A DNA stretch of 64,000 bases from Flavobacterium soyae (GCF_021245985.1 NZ_JAJQXA010000003.1:62001-126000), one strand, 5' to 3'. Positions 17,461 to 25,808 are shown, numbered from the stretch's first letter. A program made the numbers and translations. The notes: generated by a model from the letters alone, not told the origin.

Positions 17461-17560
17461 AAAACACGAATTTCACGAATTGTCACTAATTTTTTAATTT
17501 ACGGATAGTAAATAAATTTAAAAAAATAATCTTCGTGCCAATTCGTGAAATTTGTGTTTT
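17461..17560. repeat. CACGAATTTCACGAATT inverted repeat between purB and the sirtuin
   Basis: AAAACACGAATTTCACGAAT then TG (17461-17482) faces its near-exact complement at 17539-17560, which reaches the sirtuin stop codon. Similar words recur at 7395, 22379, 24088 and 57212, always beside gene ends. Confidence 0.8.
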
Positions 17561-18249
17561 TAAATCGATTTTAATTTTTCTCTTAAATCTGCAACTCCTT
17601 CAGTTGCCGTTTTGGCAATCACTTCAACTTTGTTTCGAATATTGGGAATTGAAATGGGTTTTGGGTCAATATAAAAAACCGGTGTGGTACCCGGGGCATA
17701 AGAAATTAAACCTGCCGCAGGATACACCTGCAATGAAGTTCCTATTACTGCAAAATAATCTGCTGTTTCGGTTATATCAATTGCTTCTTCCAATGCAGGA
17801 ACTTCTTCGCCAAACCACACAATATGCGGTCGCAGCTGGTGTCCGTTTTCATCTAAATCTCCGGTAAGTAAATCGTCTGACCAGTCTAGAATTAAGTCAC
17901 GATTTCTGGTGCTTCTCACTTTTAATAATTCTCCATGTAAATGCAAAACTTTTGTGCTCCCGGCACGTTCGTGTAAATCGTCGACATTTTGAGTGATAAT
18001 ATAAACGTCGAAGTCTTTTTCTAATTCGGCTAAAATTTGATGTCCTAAATTTGGCTGTACTTCTTTTAACTGCTGACGTCTTTTGTTGTAAAAATCCAGA
18101 ACTAAATTCTGGTTTTTATGCCAGCCTTCGGGAGTTGCAACTTCCATTACATTGTGACCTTCCCATAAACCATCGCTGTCACGAAATGTTTTAATACCAC
18201 TTTCGGCACTAATTCCGGCGCCGGTTAAAACAACAAGTTTCTTTTTCAT
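17560..18249 (-). CDS. cobB: Sir2-family NAD-dependent deacylase (class III-like)
   Basis: 229 residues from the start at 18249 (MKKKLVVLTGAGIS); the longer frame to 18378 runs into a repeat array. The NAD site GAGISAESGIKTFR, the TQNVDDLHERAG segment with its catalytic His in HLHGELL, and GTSLQVYPAAGL are all present. FYNKRRQQL carries the Tyr and Arg that bind acidic acyl groups in SIRT5/CobB, so desuccinylation or demalonylation is plausible. The small zinc domain region (KVRSTRNRDLILDW to LRPHIVWFGE) has no cysteines, so the zinc site of most sirtuins is absent. Confidence 0.92.
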   Translation of the reverse strand: MKKKLVVLTGAGISAESGIKTFRDSDGLWEGHNVMEVATPEGWHKNQNLVLDFYNKRRQQLKEVQPNLGHQILAELEKDFDVYIITQNVDDLHERAGSTKVLHLHGELLKVRSTRNRDLILDWSDDLLTGDLDENGHQLRPHIVWFGEEVPALEEAIDITETADYFAVIGTSLQVYPAAGLISYAPGTTPVFYIDPKPISIPNIRNKVEVIAKTATEGVADLREKLKSI

Positions 18250-18300
18250 TTTAAATTTATTAAAAGATAAAAATAGTGATTTATGCGAATTAAGAGTTGT

Positions 18301-19169
18301 GCTGTAGGTACTAAATATAGGTAGAAAACAAGAATTGTAATAAAATTTAGCGTGCCGCAGGTACGCAATAGCTGTCATTTTGTAGCGTACCTACGGCACG
18401 CCACCGAATATCGAATTTTATGTCTACCGATATTATGTGCCTAACGGCACGTTTTTGTTTAGTTGAAAAATAGAGATTTATGCTAATCAAGAGTTAAAAG
18501 TATATACTTTGCGCCTTTAGATACTAAATATCGGTAGAAAAAATAGTTTAAATTGATTTATCGTGCTGTAGGTACGTAATAGATATTGTTATGTTGCGTA
18601 CCTACGGCACGCCAACGGATACCAAACGTTATGGCTGCCGATGTTATGAGGCTGTCTCAAAAGTAAAATCAAGCTGTTGAGAATTGCGTAAATGGAAAAT
18701 TTCTCCGATAGGTATCCGAATAAAAAAGAGGTTGTCTCGACTTTTGAGACAGCCTCGTTTTTTTTAATTGAAAATAGTGATTTTCAAGAATTAAGTTGAA
18801 ATTTTACTTTGTGCCGTTAGGCACATAATATCGGTAGAAAAAATAGTTTAAATTGATTTATCGTGCCGTAGGTACGCAATAGATATCGTTATGTTGTGTA
18901 CCTACGGTACGCCAACGAATACCAAACGTTATGGCTGCCGATATTATGTGCCTATCGGCACGTTTGTTTTTAATTGAAAATAGTGATTTTCAAGAATTAA
19001 GTTGAAATTTTACTTTGTGCCGTTAGGCACATAATATCGGTAGAAAAAATAGTTTAAATTGATTTATCGTGCCGTAGGTACGCAATAGATATCGTTATGT
19101 AGTGTACCTATGGCACGCCACCGTATACCGAATTCTAAATATCTACCGATATTATATGTCTAATGGCAC
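18301..19169. repeat. Four tandem nested-palindrome units
   Basis: Units start near 18301, 18511, 18811 and 19017. The period is 206-210 bp, except where a 109-bp element interrupts unit 2. Each unit has an outer stem (GTGCCGTTAGGCAC and CTATCGGCAC-type arms), then ATATCGGTAG paired with CTACCGATAT, and an inner stem CGTGCCGTAGGTACGC facing GTACCTACGGCACGCC. Units are joined by TTAATTGAAAATAGTGATTT and TTAAGTTGAAATTTTACTTT. There is no gene in 18250-19286. Confidence 0.93.
18648..18756. mobile_element. 109-bp MITE-like element inside unit 2 of the palindrome array
   Basis: Terminal inverted repeats are GAGGCTGTCTCAAAAGT and ACTTTTGAGACAGCCTC. The inner 70 bp include ATCAAGCTGTTGAGAAT and CCGATAGGTATCCG. 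An inverted copy at 55013-55121 differs by one base. Compared with units 3 and 4, it replaces about 13 bp (the right outer arm GTGCCTATCGGCA) instead of simply inserting. No target duplication or coding capacity is visible. Confidence 0.85.
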
Positions 19170-19286
19170 ATTTTAATTTTCTATTTTTAATATTTTTGAG
19201 AGACAATAAAACCGTAATTATACTTATTGTTTTGACTTTGCAGATTATTTAGTTTTAATACCTCATAAAAAACAAAGAAATTCTAA

Positions 19287-19820
19287 ATGATTTTAATTCA
19301 GTTTACAGGATTATCAGGTTCGGGAAAAACGACATTGGCTCAAAATGTTCAGCATTTATTAATCGAAAACGGTTATAAGGCTGAAATTGTTGACGGCGAT
19401 GTGTACCGAAAAACAATTTGTAAAGATCTAGGATTTTCTAAAGAAGACCGCTGCGAGAATGTGAGGCGTCTTTTTAATGTAGCACGAAATTTTGTTGCAG
19501 AAGATACGATTACTTTAATGTCTGTAATAAATCCGTATGAAAGCCTGCGAAATGAATTAAGAACACACGAATTTGTACGAACTGTTTTTTTAGACTGCTC
19601 GATAAATAATTTGATTAAAAGAGATCCGAAAGGTTTGTATAAAAAAGCATTACTGCCGGAAGATGACCTTAATAGAATTAAAAATTTTACGGGAATAAGT
19701 GATGTTTTTGAAACTCCCGCAAAGGCAGATTTAGTTTTAAAAACCGATTTAGAAACGGTTTCTTTTTCAACAAATAAGCTTTACGACTTTATTATTGATA
19801 ATTTAAAGGAGGAAGTTTGA
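19287..19820 (+). CDS. cysC: Adenylyl-sulfate (APS) kinase
   Basis: 177 residues, full length for a single-domain CysC. It phosphorylates APS to PAPS, the universal sulfuryl donor. The P-loop is GLSGSGKTT at residues 8-16. DGD follows at about 37-39, then DLGFSKEDRCENVRR, INPYESLRNE (the usual SPY is altered to NPY) and RDPKGLYKKA. NFTGISDVFE closes the substrate lid. No ATP sulfurylase, PAPS reductase or other assimilation gene is adjacent. It is followed by a dioxygenase and a sulfotransferase on the same strand, so its PAPS may feed sulfation rather than cysteine synthesis. The 116-bp gap to the next gene holds a promoter. Confidence 0.93.
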   Translation: MILIQFTGLSGSGKTTLAQNVQHLLIENGYKAEIVDGDVYRKTICKDLGFSKEDRCENVRRLFNVARNFVAEDTITLMSVINPYESLRNELRTHEFVRTVFLDCSINNLIKRDPKGLYKKALLPEDDLNRIKNFTGISDVFETPAKADLVLKTDLETVSFSTNKLYDFIIDNLKEEV

Positions 19821-19863
19821 TTAAAAAAACAAATTCCTGAATTTGTAAAATTTTGCTTATTTA

Positions 19864-19897
19864 TTTGATGATTGGGTTTGTGTATTTTATATATTTA
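19864..19897 (+). promoter_or_regulatory. Candidate promoter of the dioxygenase-sulfotransferase pair
   Basis: TTTG at 19864-19867 and TATATTTA at 19890-19897 are spaced by 22 bp, close to the Bacteroidota consensus. It would allow the two downstream genes to be expressed separately from cysC. Confidence 0.5.
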
Positions 19898-19936
19898 CAA
19901 GACTAAAACAAATCTCAAATTTAATCTTTTAAGCTC

Positions 19937-20620
19937 ATGAATCCTTCGTCAAGCAAACTCCCTATTACCTTTTCGATTGAAAAACTACAGCAAGAACTTA
20001 CAATTTGCGAAAATGATTTATGGACACCGCATTTTAATACAAATCGGTATGAAGGTAACTGGACAAGTGTTTCTTTACGATCGCAATCGGGTTTGGTAAA
20101 TGATATTACCTCTTTTTCAAATAAAGAATATAAAAATACACCGCTGCTGGACCGCTGTCATTATTTTAAAGAAATTATGGACTGGTTTCAATGCGAAAAA
20201 GAAGCCGTGCGATTACTTCGGTTAGGGCCTCAAAGCGAAATAAAAGAACATACAGATAATGATACTTCTTATGAAGACGGTTTTTTTAGGATTCATGTAC
20301 CTATAATAACAAATCAGGAAGTCTTTTTTTATGTAGATAAAAAATTGGTACCTATGAAAATGGGAGAGTGCTGGTATGCTAATTTTCAGCTTCCGCATAG
20401 TGTTGAAAATAAAAGCGCCGAACCGCGAATTCATCTCACCCTTGACTGTATACGGAATGACTGGTCTGATAAATTATTTGCAGAAATGGGTTTTGATATT
20501 CATGCTTCTTCAAATAAAAATGGATATTCTGATGAGATAAAACAGCAGATTATTGCCGAGCTTTTGCGGAACCCATCAGAAATGACAGCGAAAATTATAG
20601 CAGACCTTCAATCAAAATAA
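19937..20620 (+). CDS. Aspartyl/asparaginyl beta-hydroxylase-like 2-oxoglutarate dioxygenase
   Basis: 227 residues. The cupin-type core has HTD (His105, Asp107) and LPHSVEN (His154), a plausible iron triad. Arg164 in EPRIHLTLD is placed to bind 2-oxoglutarate. RIHVPI at 118-123 is the strand that carries the family's conserved Arg and His. The C-terminal 55 residues are helical and not part of the core. The family hydroxylates Asp/Asn side chains in proteins or small molecules. It is cytoplasmic, with no signal peptide. It ends 8 bp before the sulfotransferase gene, so the two are translationally close. Confidence 0.85.
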   Translation: MNPSSSKLPITFSIEKLQQELTICENDLWTPHFNTNRYEGNWTSVSLRSQSGLVNDITSFSNKEYKNTPLLDRCHYFKEIMDWFQCEKEAVRLLRLGPQSEIKEHTDNDTSYEDGFFRIHVPIITNQEVFFYVDKKLVPMKMGECWYANFQLPHSVENKSAEPRIHLTLDCIRNDWSDKLFAEMGFDIHASSNKNGYSDEIKQQIIAELLRNPSEMTAKIIADLQSK

Positions 20621-20628
20621 AATCAGCA

Positions 20629-21597
20629 ATGGAAAATATACATCACCCTCTTTCTAATTGGATTCCTTATAAGTTAATTGAGAAAAATAATGAAATTTAT
20701 TTTGAATGGATTTATCTGGGAGACTTAAAATATAGTGATCCTTTTTTTGATGAAACAATTTCAAAATGCAGAAGCCACGCTCATAATTCACATTTATTTA
20801 AAGTAGTCAGCACTGTAGAAAATCTTGTAGAATGGTCTGAAGAATTAGCCTCGGTCGATTTAAAATCTTTAGTATTTCATGTATCCAGATGCGGTTCTAC
20901 AATGCTGAGTCAGTCTTTGGCCGCATCAACTGAAAATATTATGGTTTCTGAAGCGCCAATTGTTGATGAAATTTTACGAAGTAATTTGTTTGGTTTAGAT
21001 AAAAAGACAGCACTTTTAAAAGCTGTGATTAAATTATTAGGGCAGAAAAGATTTCCGGAACAAAAGAATTTAATTTTAAAACTTGATGCCTGGCATATTT
21101 TTGATGCGGGTTATTTAAGATCTGTTTTTCCTGAAATACCTTTTGCACTGCTTTACAGAAACCCAACAGAAGTTTTAAAATCACATCAAAAAAAGATGGG
21201 AATGCATATGGTCCCAAATCTGCTGCCTCCGAGTGTTTTTGGAATTACGGCTCAGGAAATTAATCAAATAAGTTTTCAGCAATATGGGGCTTTGGTTTTA
21301 GAGAAATATTTTGAAGGTTTTCTGAGTTTTTATGAAACAGATCAGAATGTTACGGCTCTTTATTATAACGACGGAATGAAACAGGTTGTAGAAAAATTTA
21401 TTTCGTTTATTAATGTGAGTTATGCTTATGCCGAACTTGATAAAATGTTTGAGCGTCTAAATGCCCATTCTAAAAACGAAAATGAAGTTTTTAATGGCGA
21501 TTTTTTTAAAGAAGAACCATTAGAAATAAATTTTACAACGCTTAATATACTGCACGAAAAATTAAACAACACGTTTCTCGAACATCAGGAACACTGA
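20629..21597 (+). CDS. PAPS-dependent sulfotransferase-like protein
   Basis: 322 residues. The 5'-phosphosulfate loop is HVSRCGSTML at 84-93. The 3'-phosphate site resembles LLYRNPTEVLKSHQKKMG near residue 180. An N-terminal segment of 80 residues (YFEWIYLGDLKYSDPFFDET) is outside the usual fold. There is no signal peptide or membrane anchor, so sulfation would be cytoplasmic. It lies directly after the dioxygenase and two genes after the PAPS-forming kinase. The acceptor hydroxyl is unknown; the dioxygenase product is the obvious candidate. It could instead be a P-loop enzyme that lost sulfotransferase activity. Confidence 0.82.
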   Translation: MENIHHPLSNWIPYKLIEKNNEIYFEWIYLGDLKYSDPFFDETISKCRSHAHNSHLFKVVSTVENLVEWSEELASVDLKSLVFHVSRCGSTMLSQSLAASTENIMVSEAPIVDEILRSNLFGLDKKTALLKAVIKLLGQKRFPEQKNLILKLDAWHIFDAGYLRSVFPEIPFALLYRNPTEVLKSHQKKMGMHMVPNLLPPSVFGITAQEINQISFQQYGALVLEKYFEGFLSFYETDQNVTALYYNDGMKQVVEKFISFINVSYAYAELDKMFERLNAHSKNENEVFNGDFFKEEPLEINFTTLNILHEKLNNTFLEHQEH

Positions 21598-21633
21598 AAA
21601 TAGAGTTGAATTTTCTTTCTGTCTATTTATATG

Positions 21634-21641
21634 TATTTTTG
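21634..21641 (+). promoter_or_regulatory. -7 box of the RNA methyltransferase gene
   Basis: TATTTTTG matches TAnnTTTG and lies 17 bp before the chosen ATG at 21659. This rules out the in-frame start at 21641. Confidence 0.5.
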
Positions 21642-21658
21642 TGCCAAATACAAACAAA

Positions 21659-22321
21659 ATGATTGATTTAGATTACCTGGCATTTCTCGAAAATATATTG
21701 ACAGACAACCGAAAAGAGAAATTTTTAAAAGTATTAGAAAACCGAACTAAACATTTTACTATTGCAGTCGAAGATGTTTTTCAAATGCATAACACGAGTG
21801 CCGTAATACGCAGCTGTGAAGTTTTTGGAATTCAGGAACTTAATATTATCGAACAGCGTTTTGGTAAAAGGATTGATAAAGAAATTGCTTTGGGTGCACA
21901 AAAATGGGTAGATATTAACCGTTTTGATACTGTCGAGGGCTGTGTTTCATCTTTAAGAAATAAAGGATACCAAATCATTGCGACAACACCGCATGAAAAT
22001 GACTGTATGATTCAGGATTTTGATATTTCTAAACCAAGTGCTTTATTCTTTGGAACTGAAAAAGACGGTCTTTCGCCGGAAATTTTAGAAAAAGCAGATG
22101 GATTTTTAAAAATCCCAATGGTAGGTTTTACAGAAAGTTTAAATATTTCTGTTTCTGCAGCCATCATCATTCAAAATCTTACTAACAGACTACGAAATTC
22201 AGATATTGACTGGCATTTATCTGATGAAGAAATAATGGAAAAACGTTTGGTCTGGGCTAAAAATTCAATTAAAGATATTAAGAGAATTGAAGCACGTTAT
22301 TATCAGGAAAATCCGAAATAG
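21659..22321 (+). CDS. trmH: SPOUT-family tRNA/rRNA 2'-O-methyltransferase (TrmH-like)
   Basis: 220 residues from the start at 21659. The early motif HNTSAVIRSCEVFG includes the catalytic Arg region. ALFFGTEKDGLSPE and the knot motif ESLNISVSAAI are full SpoU/TrmH signatures. Length and C-terminal helices (DEEIMEKRLVWAKNSIKDI) fit TrmH, which methylates G18 of tRNAs with AdoMet. The position of the target nucleotide cannot be proved from sequence. It probably has its own promoter and is separate from the sulfation genes. Confidence 0.88.
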   Translation: MIDLDYLAFLENILTDNRKEKFLKVLENRTKHFTIAVEDVFQMHNTSAVIRSCEVFGIQELNIIEQRFGKRIDKEIALGAQKWVDINRFDTVEGCVSSLRNKGYQIIATTPHENDCMIQDFDISKPSALFFGTEKDGLSPEILEKADGFLKIPMVGFTESLNISVSAAIIIQNLTNRLRNSDIDWHLSDEEIMEKRLVWAKNSIKDIKRIEARYYQENPK

Positions 22322-22358
22322 CGATTTCCTGCAAGGTTTCCAAAATCTTGTAGGTATT

Positions 22359-22463
22359 TAAGAAAAATTTTTCGCCGCGAATTCACGAATTTTTATACAA
22401 ATACATTCGTAAATTCGCGACAAAAAAAACTTAGTATCTCAGCAGCTTAGAACCTTAGCACCT
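22359..22463. repeat. Inverted words between convergent genes
   Basis: CGCCGCGAATTCACGAATTT (22373-22392) faces ATTCGTAAATTCGCGAC (22405-22421), followed by TTAGTATCTCAGCAGCTTAG. Both word families occur elsewhere in the window. It lies between trmH and the convergent lipoprotein gene and probably terminates both. Confidence 0.65.
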
Positions 22464-22471
22464 AAAAAAAA

Positions 22472-23374
22472 TCACCTTCCAAAAGAATCATAATTATCTT
22501 CGGCGTATTTTTCAAAACGTTTTAATAATGCAATATTCTCTTTTTCTACAGAAGTTAATTGATCGTCAACATTAGTCGAAATCGGAATATACCATTCAAC
22601 ATCATCAAAAAACTGACGTACTGTTTTCGTTTTAAAAGAAAATCCGTGTCGGGCAAAAATGGTATTTCTAAGAATTTCTAAATCTATCTTTTTTAAGTTT
22701 TTAATATCAGATTCTTTTAATTTCTGTGTAGAAGAATTGATTTTTAAAATGCTTTCAGAAGCCATTCTGTATACATTTTCAAAATAGGTTTCGGCTTTTG
22801 TTGTGTCTTTTGTTTCTTCACCTTCATTCTCTTCTTCATAAGTTACTTCCTCTTCTTTTGGATTTTCATAATCAACATACATATTGTTATCCGGCAGCAT
22901 TACTGTAGGATCGTATTTGAACTGTTTTTTAGTTAGTTCAAATTTTCTTTTGCGGACTTCTTTTTTAGGGTTATTTGCTGTCCATGTTCCTTTTAAAAGG
23001 GTATCATTTTGTATTTCGAAAGTAAAAACACCATCGTTTTTATCATCACCCGGTTCTTTCAGCGTAAAAGAAATAGTATTTCCTGTTCTTTTCATTGTAC
23101 CTGAAAGTGGTCTGTTATTACCAGCAACAACACTTTGTCCCGTAACTTCTGTTTCGGTAATTTTTTTGATAACAATATTGATCTTATTGCTATATCTTTC
23201 TTTTTCCGGCTGGGTTGTGTCACGTTCTGCAACAACAAAATCGCCAACCCATGAACCGTATAAATCAGTTCGGATTTCTTCGGGCATTTTGTTATCACTG
23301 ATTTGTGGTTGTTTTTCTTTAGAATTACACGAAAAAAACAAGGCAGCTAAAAATAAATAAAGGATGTTTTTCAT
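22472..23374 (-). CDS. YARHG-domain lipoprotein
   Basis: 300 residues. A lipoprotein signal ends in LFFSC (Cys16), so the protein is membrane-anchored. The middle (about 35-150) is a beta-rich segment that resembles a lipocalin-like or stress-test domain (GSWVGDF, then GTWTAN). An acidic linker at about 165-195 leads to a C-terminal YARHG domain (LRNTIFARHGFSF, then VEWYIP). YARHG domains occur in extracellular proteins of unknown function. The start overlaps the stop of the upstream DUF2306 gene (ATGA), so the two are translationally coupled. Confidence 0.85.
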   Translation of the reverse strand: MKNILYLFLAALFFSCNSKEKQPQISDNKMPEEIRTDLYGSWVGDFVVAERDTTQPEKERYSNKINIVIKKITETEVTGQSVVAGNNRPLSGTMKRTGNTISFTLKEPGDDKNDGVFTFEIQNDTLLKGTWTANNPKKEVRKRKFELTKKQFKYDPTVMLPDNNMYVDYENPKEEEVTYEEENEGEETKDTTKAETYFENVYRMASESILKINSSTQKLKESDIKNLKKIDLEILRNTIFARHGFSFKTKTVRQFFDDVEWYIPISTNVDDQLTSVEKENIALLKRFEKYAEDNYDSFGR

Positions 23375-24006
23375 TTTTTTGATTGATGATAAAGATAATA
23401 TTCGATGATTAATAAATTCGGAATCCAGCCTAACCAGGCTATAATTTGGTATAAATCCATTGGCGCAGGGTGAAACAAATATACAAGAATCACCTTCCAG
23501 AAACGTAAGGTAACGGCAGAAAATGTTAAAGCAAAACTTCGAAGCATAAATGCCTTGTGCTGTGCAATCTTTTTGTTTTTAATGAACAGAAAACCTTTTA
23601 AAGTAAAGTAAAACCATAAAACGGATAAAGTGATAAAAGATATTTTAGAATAAAATCCGCCATTAGCAAAAAAGCCAATAAATAACCCCGAAGGCGCACT
23701 TAAAAACAGAATTACAAAAACATATAGTTTTCCGAGATTTCGATGCAGAACAGGATATTTCTTTAAAAGCGTATTGTTAAACTGAAAAAATCCCGAAAAT
23801 AAAACAAAAATCGCCGAATAGACATGAATATAAAAAAAGGTAATGTAATAAGGGATTTCAGAAACTTCCGTTTGTTTGATCAGGAGAAAAGCAGCGTCGT
23901 TTTTTAACGGAATGTACTGCAAAGTAAGCTTCAGCATTAAAATAAAGAAATAACTAAAACAGATTGCCCAAATTAGTAATAACGAAAACTGAATCTTTTT
24001 TCTCAA
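23371..24006 (-). CDS. DUF2306-type membrane protein
   Basis: 211 residues with six or seven membrane spans. HVYSAIFVLFSGFFQF, then HRNLGKLYV and HKAFMLRSFALTFSAVTLR give the His pattern of the DUF2306 family. The family resembles small cytochrome-like membrane proteins, but no function is established. The gene overlaps the YARHG lipoprotein gene by 4 bp, which suggests a joint role at the envelope. Confidence 0.82.
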   Translation of the reverse strand: MRKKIQFSLLLIWAICFSYFFILMLKLTLQYIPLKNDAAFLLIKQTEVSEIPYYITFFYIHVYSAIFVLFSGFFQFNNTLLKKYPVLHRNLGKLYVFVILFLSAPSGLFIGFFANGGFYSKISFITLSVLWFYFTLKGFLFIKNKKIAQHKAFMLRSFALTFSAVTLRFWKVILVYLFHPAPMDLYQIIAWLGWIPNLLIIEYYLYHQSKK

Positions 24007-24042
24007 TTCTTTATTGTAAAAGGTTTATTAGTTACCAAATAT

Positions 24043-24150
24043 AAAAAATCCCCAGCCACTTTTGGTAGTTGGGGAGAGTTTTCTGTCACGAATTTCCACG
24101 AATTAATTGATTTAAAAATTTGTGGAAATTCGTGTAATTCGCGGCAAAAA
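24043..24150 (-). terminator. Terminator of the PepSY gene plus inverted repeat
   Basis: Read leftward, CTCCCCAACTACC and GGCTGGGGA form a stem followed by TTTTTTA (24043-24075). A second pair, CACGAATTTCCACGAATTAA (24090) and TTTGTGGAAATTCGTG (24120-24135), belongs to the dispersed CACGAATT family. Confidence 0.7.
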
Positions 24151-24184
24151 AAAACTTAATATCTCAGCAGCTTAGAATCTTTTT

Positions 24185-25780
24185 TTACTTTTTCAAGAAT
24201 AAGATAAAACCTAAAATGCTGACAATTAAAATACTCAATGCAGCTAAAACTGTGGCCAGATCACGAATGTTTTTTCCTGCCCAATCCATGAATAAAAATT
24301 TATGGAATATGGCAAATGAATAACCTTCAACCTTATCAGCATTTTTAACTACAGCAGCTAATCTCGAAGTTGAAGTTTCGATAAAATAGGTTGTTTTTTC
24401 AGGAGTGTCGTATGCTAATTTTACAACAGGCAGACGTTTGTTTACAAAACCATATTCTCTGCTTTCAAAATCAGTTAAAACTTTTGATTCTAATAATTTT
24501 ATGTTTTCTATTGATTCTTCCGGTTCATCAGAAGTTTCGATCATTTCGCAGCAAGCCGCTTGTGGAGCTCCGCCCGTAAAATAGTAAGCCAGATATTCCG
24601 CATAATGAAGATCAACATTTGGTACAACTTTGTTGGTCGCAGCGTTAATGTAAATTACTTCCGATTTTTGATCTTTCTTTTTGCCCCATTTTGAATTAGA
24701 ATCTACTTTTGAAGTCTTGAATTTACTTTTTTCAAGCAATTGACAACGGAAATAAGTGGTATCGTTTAAAGTAATAATACTTACATTTTGAAAACGGGCC
24801 CAGTCTAAATCCAGCGTATTATTAGCTAATGGAATTTCTTTAGTCACAAATGTAGGTTCATAGACCATTTGTGACAGTGTATAAGGAGCCCATTTTGTTG
24901 TGGCATGATATCCTCCGCTAAAAGCAAAAGTCAACGTAAAAAACGAAACCCAGATCCCAATTTGACGATGGTATTTTCTAAGCCCTTTTTTAGGCGCTGC
25001 ATTATCTGTTTTTTTGAATTGTTTCCACAATAAACCGTAAATCAAGATGCCGCTTAAAGCAGAAAGTCCAATAATTGATAATAAGAAAATCATGGTAATG
25101 ATTCGGATACTATTATTGGTTATGGCATCTATAAAAGACCAGTTATGAAAAGTATCAAAAAACCAGATAAAAGCCTGTCTTGAAGCTGGATTGTAAGTCG
25201 CCAGTTTGCTGGAAGAGGTTTCGACATAAACCTGCATGGCATCAGGACGGTCAAAAGTAAGTTTGTAAACAGGTAAATAGCGATTTACATATTTGTATTG
25301 CGACGTAAATTCGGTTACCACTTCGCTCTTTTTTACGACACTTTTTTGATCATCGAGAAAATAGCGAGAAAGCCATTCGGCATATTTTTGATCTCCGTCT
25401 TCCAGTTTTTTTCCGTTTGAAGCATCATAATACCACAATTGACCAAAAATGGTTTTTACCTGATAATAAGTAATATTATTAAAAGTGACAATTCGGAAAT
25501 TTTTGAATTGAGTGATTTCGTTTTTTTGTAAAACTTCCTGAATGGATAATTTCAGCTGGCTTTTGTCGATTATTTGCTGTTCTAGTCTTTCGTGCGCAAT
25601 TTCAGGTTTGAAAAAATGCGCCATAAACGGATGCATCAAGCCAGACAAAGTCCAGAAAATAACAGGAACAATAGTAATTAAGCCAATAACACGATGCCAT
25701 TTGTACATGTGCTGCTTGATTTTTTTTACGATTTTAGAATCTTTCTTTTTAGAAGATTTTTTCTTGATTTCTTTACTCAT
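24185..25780 (-). CDS. PepSY-associated membrane protein
   Basis: 531 residues with an N-terminal Lys-rich start, then four widely spaced membrane spans. The first (HRVIGLITIVPVIFWTLSGL) has the conserved His and the WxxSGL motif of the PepSY_TM family. Large periplasmic PepSY segments follow the first and third spans, and the pattern YVETSSSRLA-like recurs twice (about 190 and 460). Proteins of this type often accompany siderophore or metal receptors and may work in iron reduction or release. It lies directly downstream of a TonB receptor, so a metal-uptake role is likely. Confidence 0.85.
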   Translation of the reverse strand: MSKEIKKKSSKKKDSKIVKKIKQHMYKWHRVIGLITIVPVIFWTLSGLMHPFMAHFFKPEIAHERLEQQIIDKSQLKLSIQEVLQKNEITQFKNFRIVTFNNITYYQVKTIFGQLWYYDASNGKKLEDGDQKYAEWLSRYFLDDQKSVVKKSEVVTEFTSQYKYVNRYLPVYKLTFDRPDAMQVYVETSSSKLATYNPASRQAFIWFFDTFHNWSFIDAITNNSIRIITMIFLLSIIGLSALSGILIYGLLWKQFKKTDNAAPKKGLRKYHRQIGIWVSFFTLTFAFSGGYHATTKWAPYTLSQMVYEPTFVTKEIPLANNTLDLDWARFQNVSIITLNDTTYFRCQLLEKSKFKTSKVDSNSKWGKKKDQKSEVIYINAATNKVVPNVDLHYAEYLAYYFTGGAPQAACCEMIETSDEPEESIENIKLLESKVLTDFESREYGFVNKRLPVVKLAYDTPEKTTYFIETSTSRLAAVVKNADKVEGYSFAIFHKFLFMDWAGKNIRDLATVLAALSILIVSILGFILFLKK

Positions 25781-25808
25781 AATTGAGTTGTTTTTGTTTT
25801 TATTTTTT

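Noticed and set aside
18250..18378. 43-codon extension of the sirtuin
   Set aside because: It enters the first unit of the palindrome array, while MKKKLVVLTGAGIS at 18249 matches the family start.
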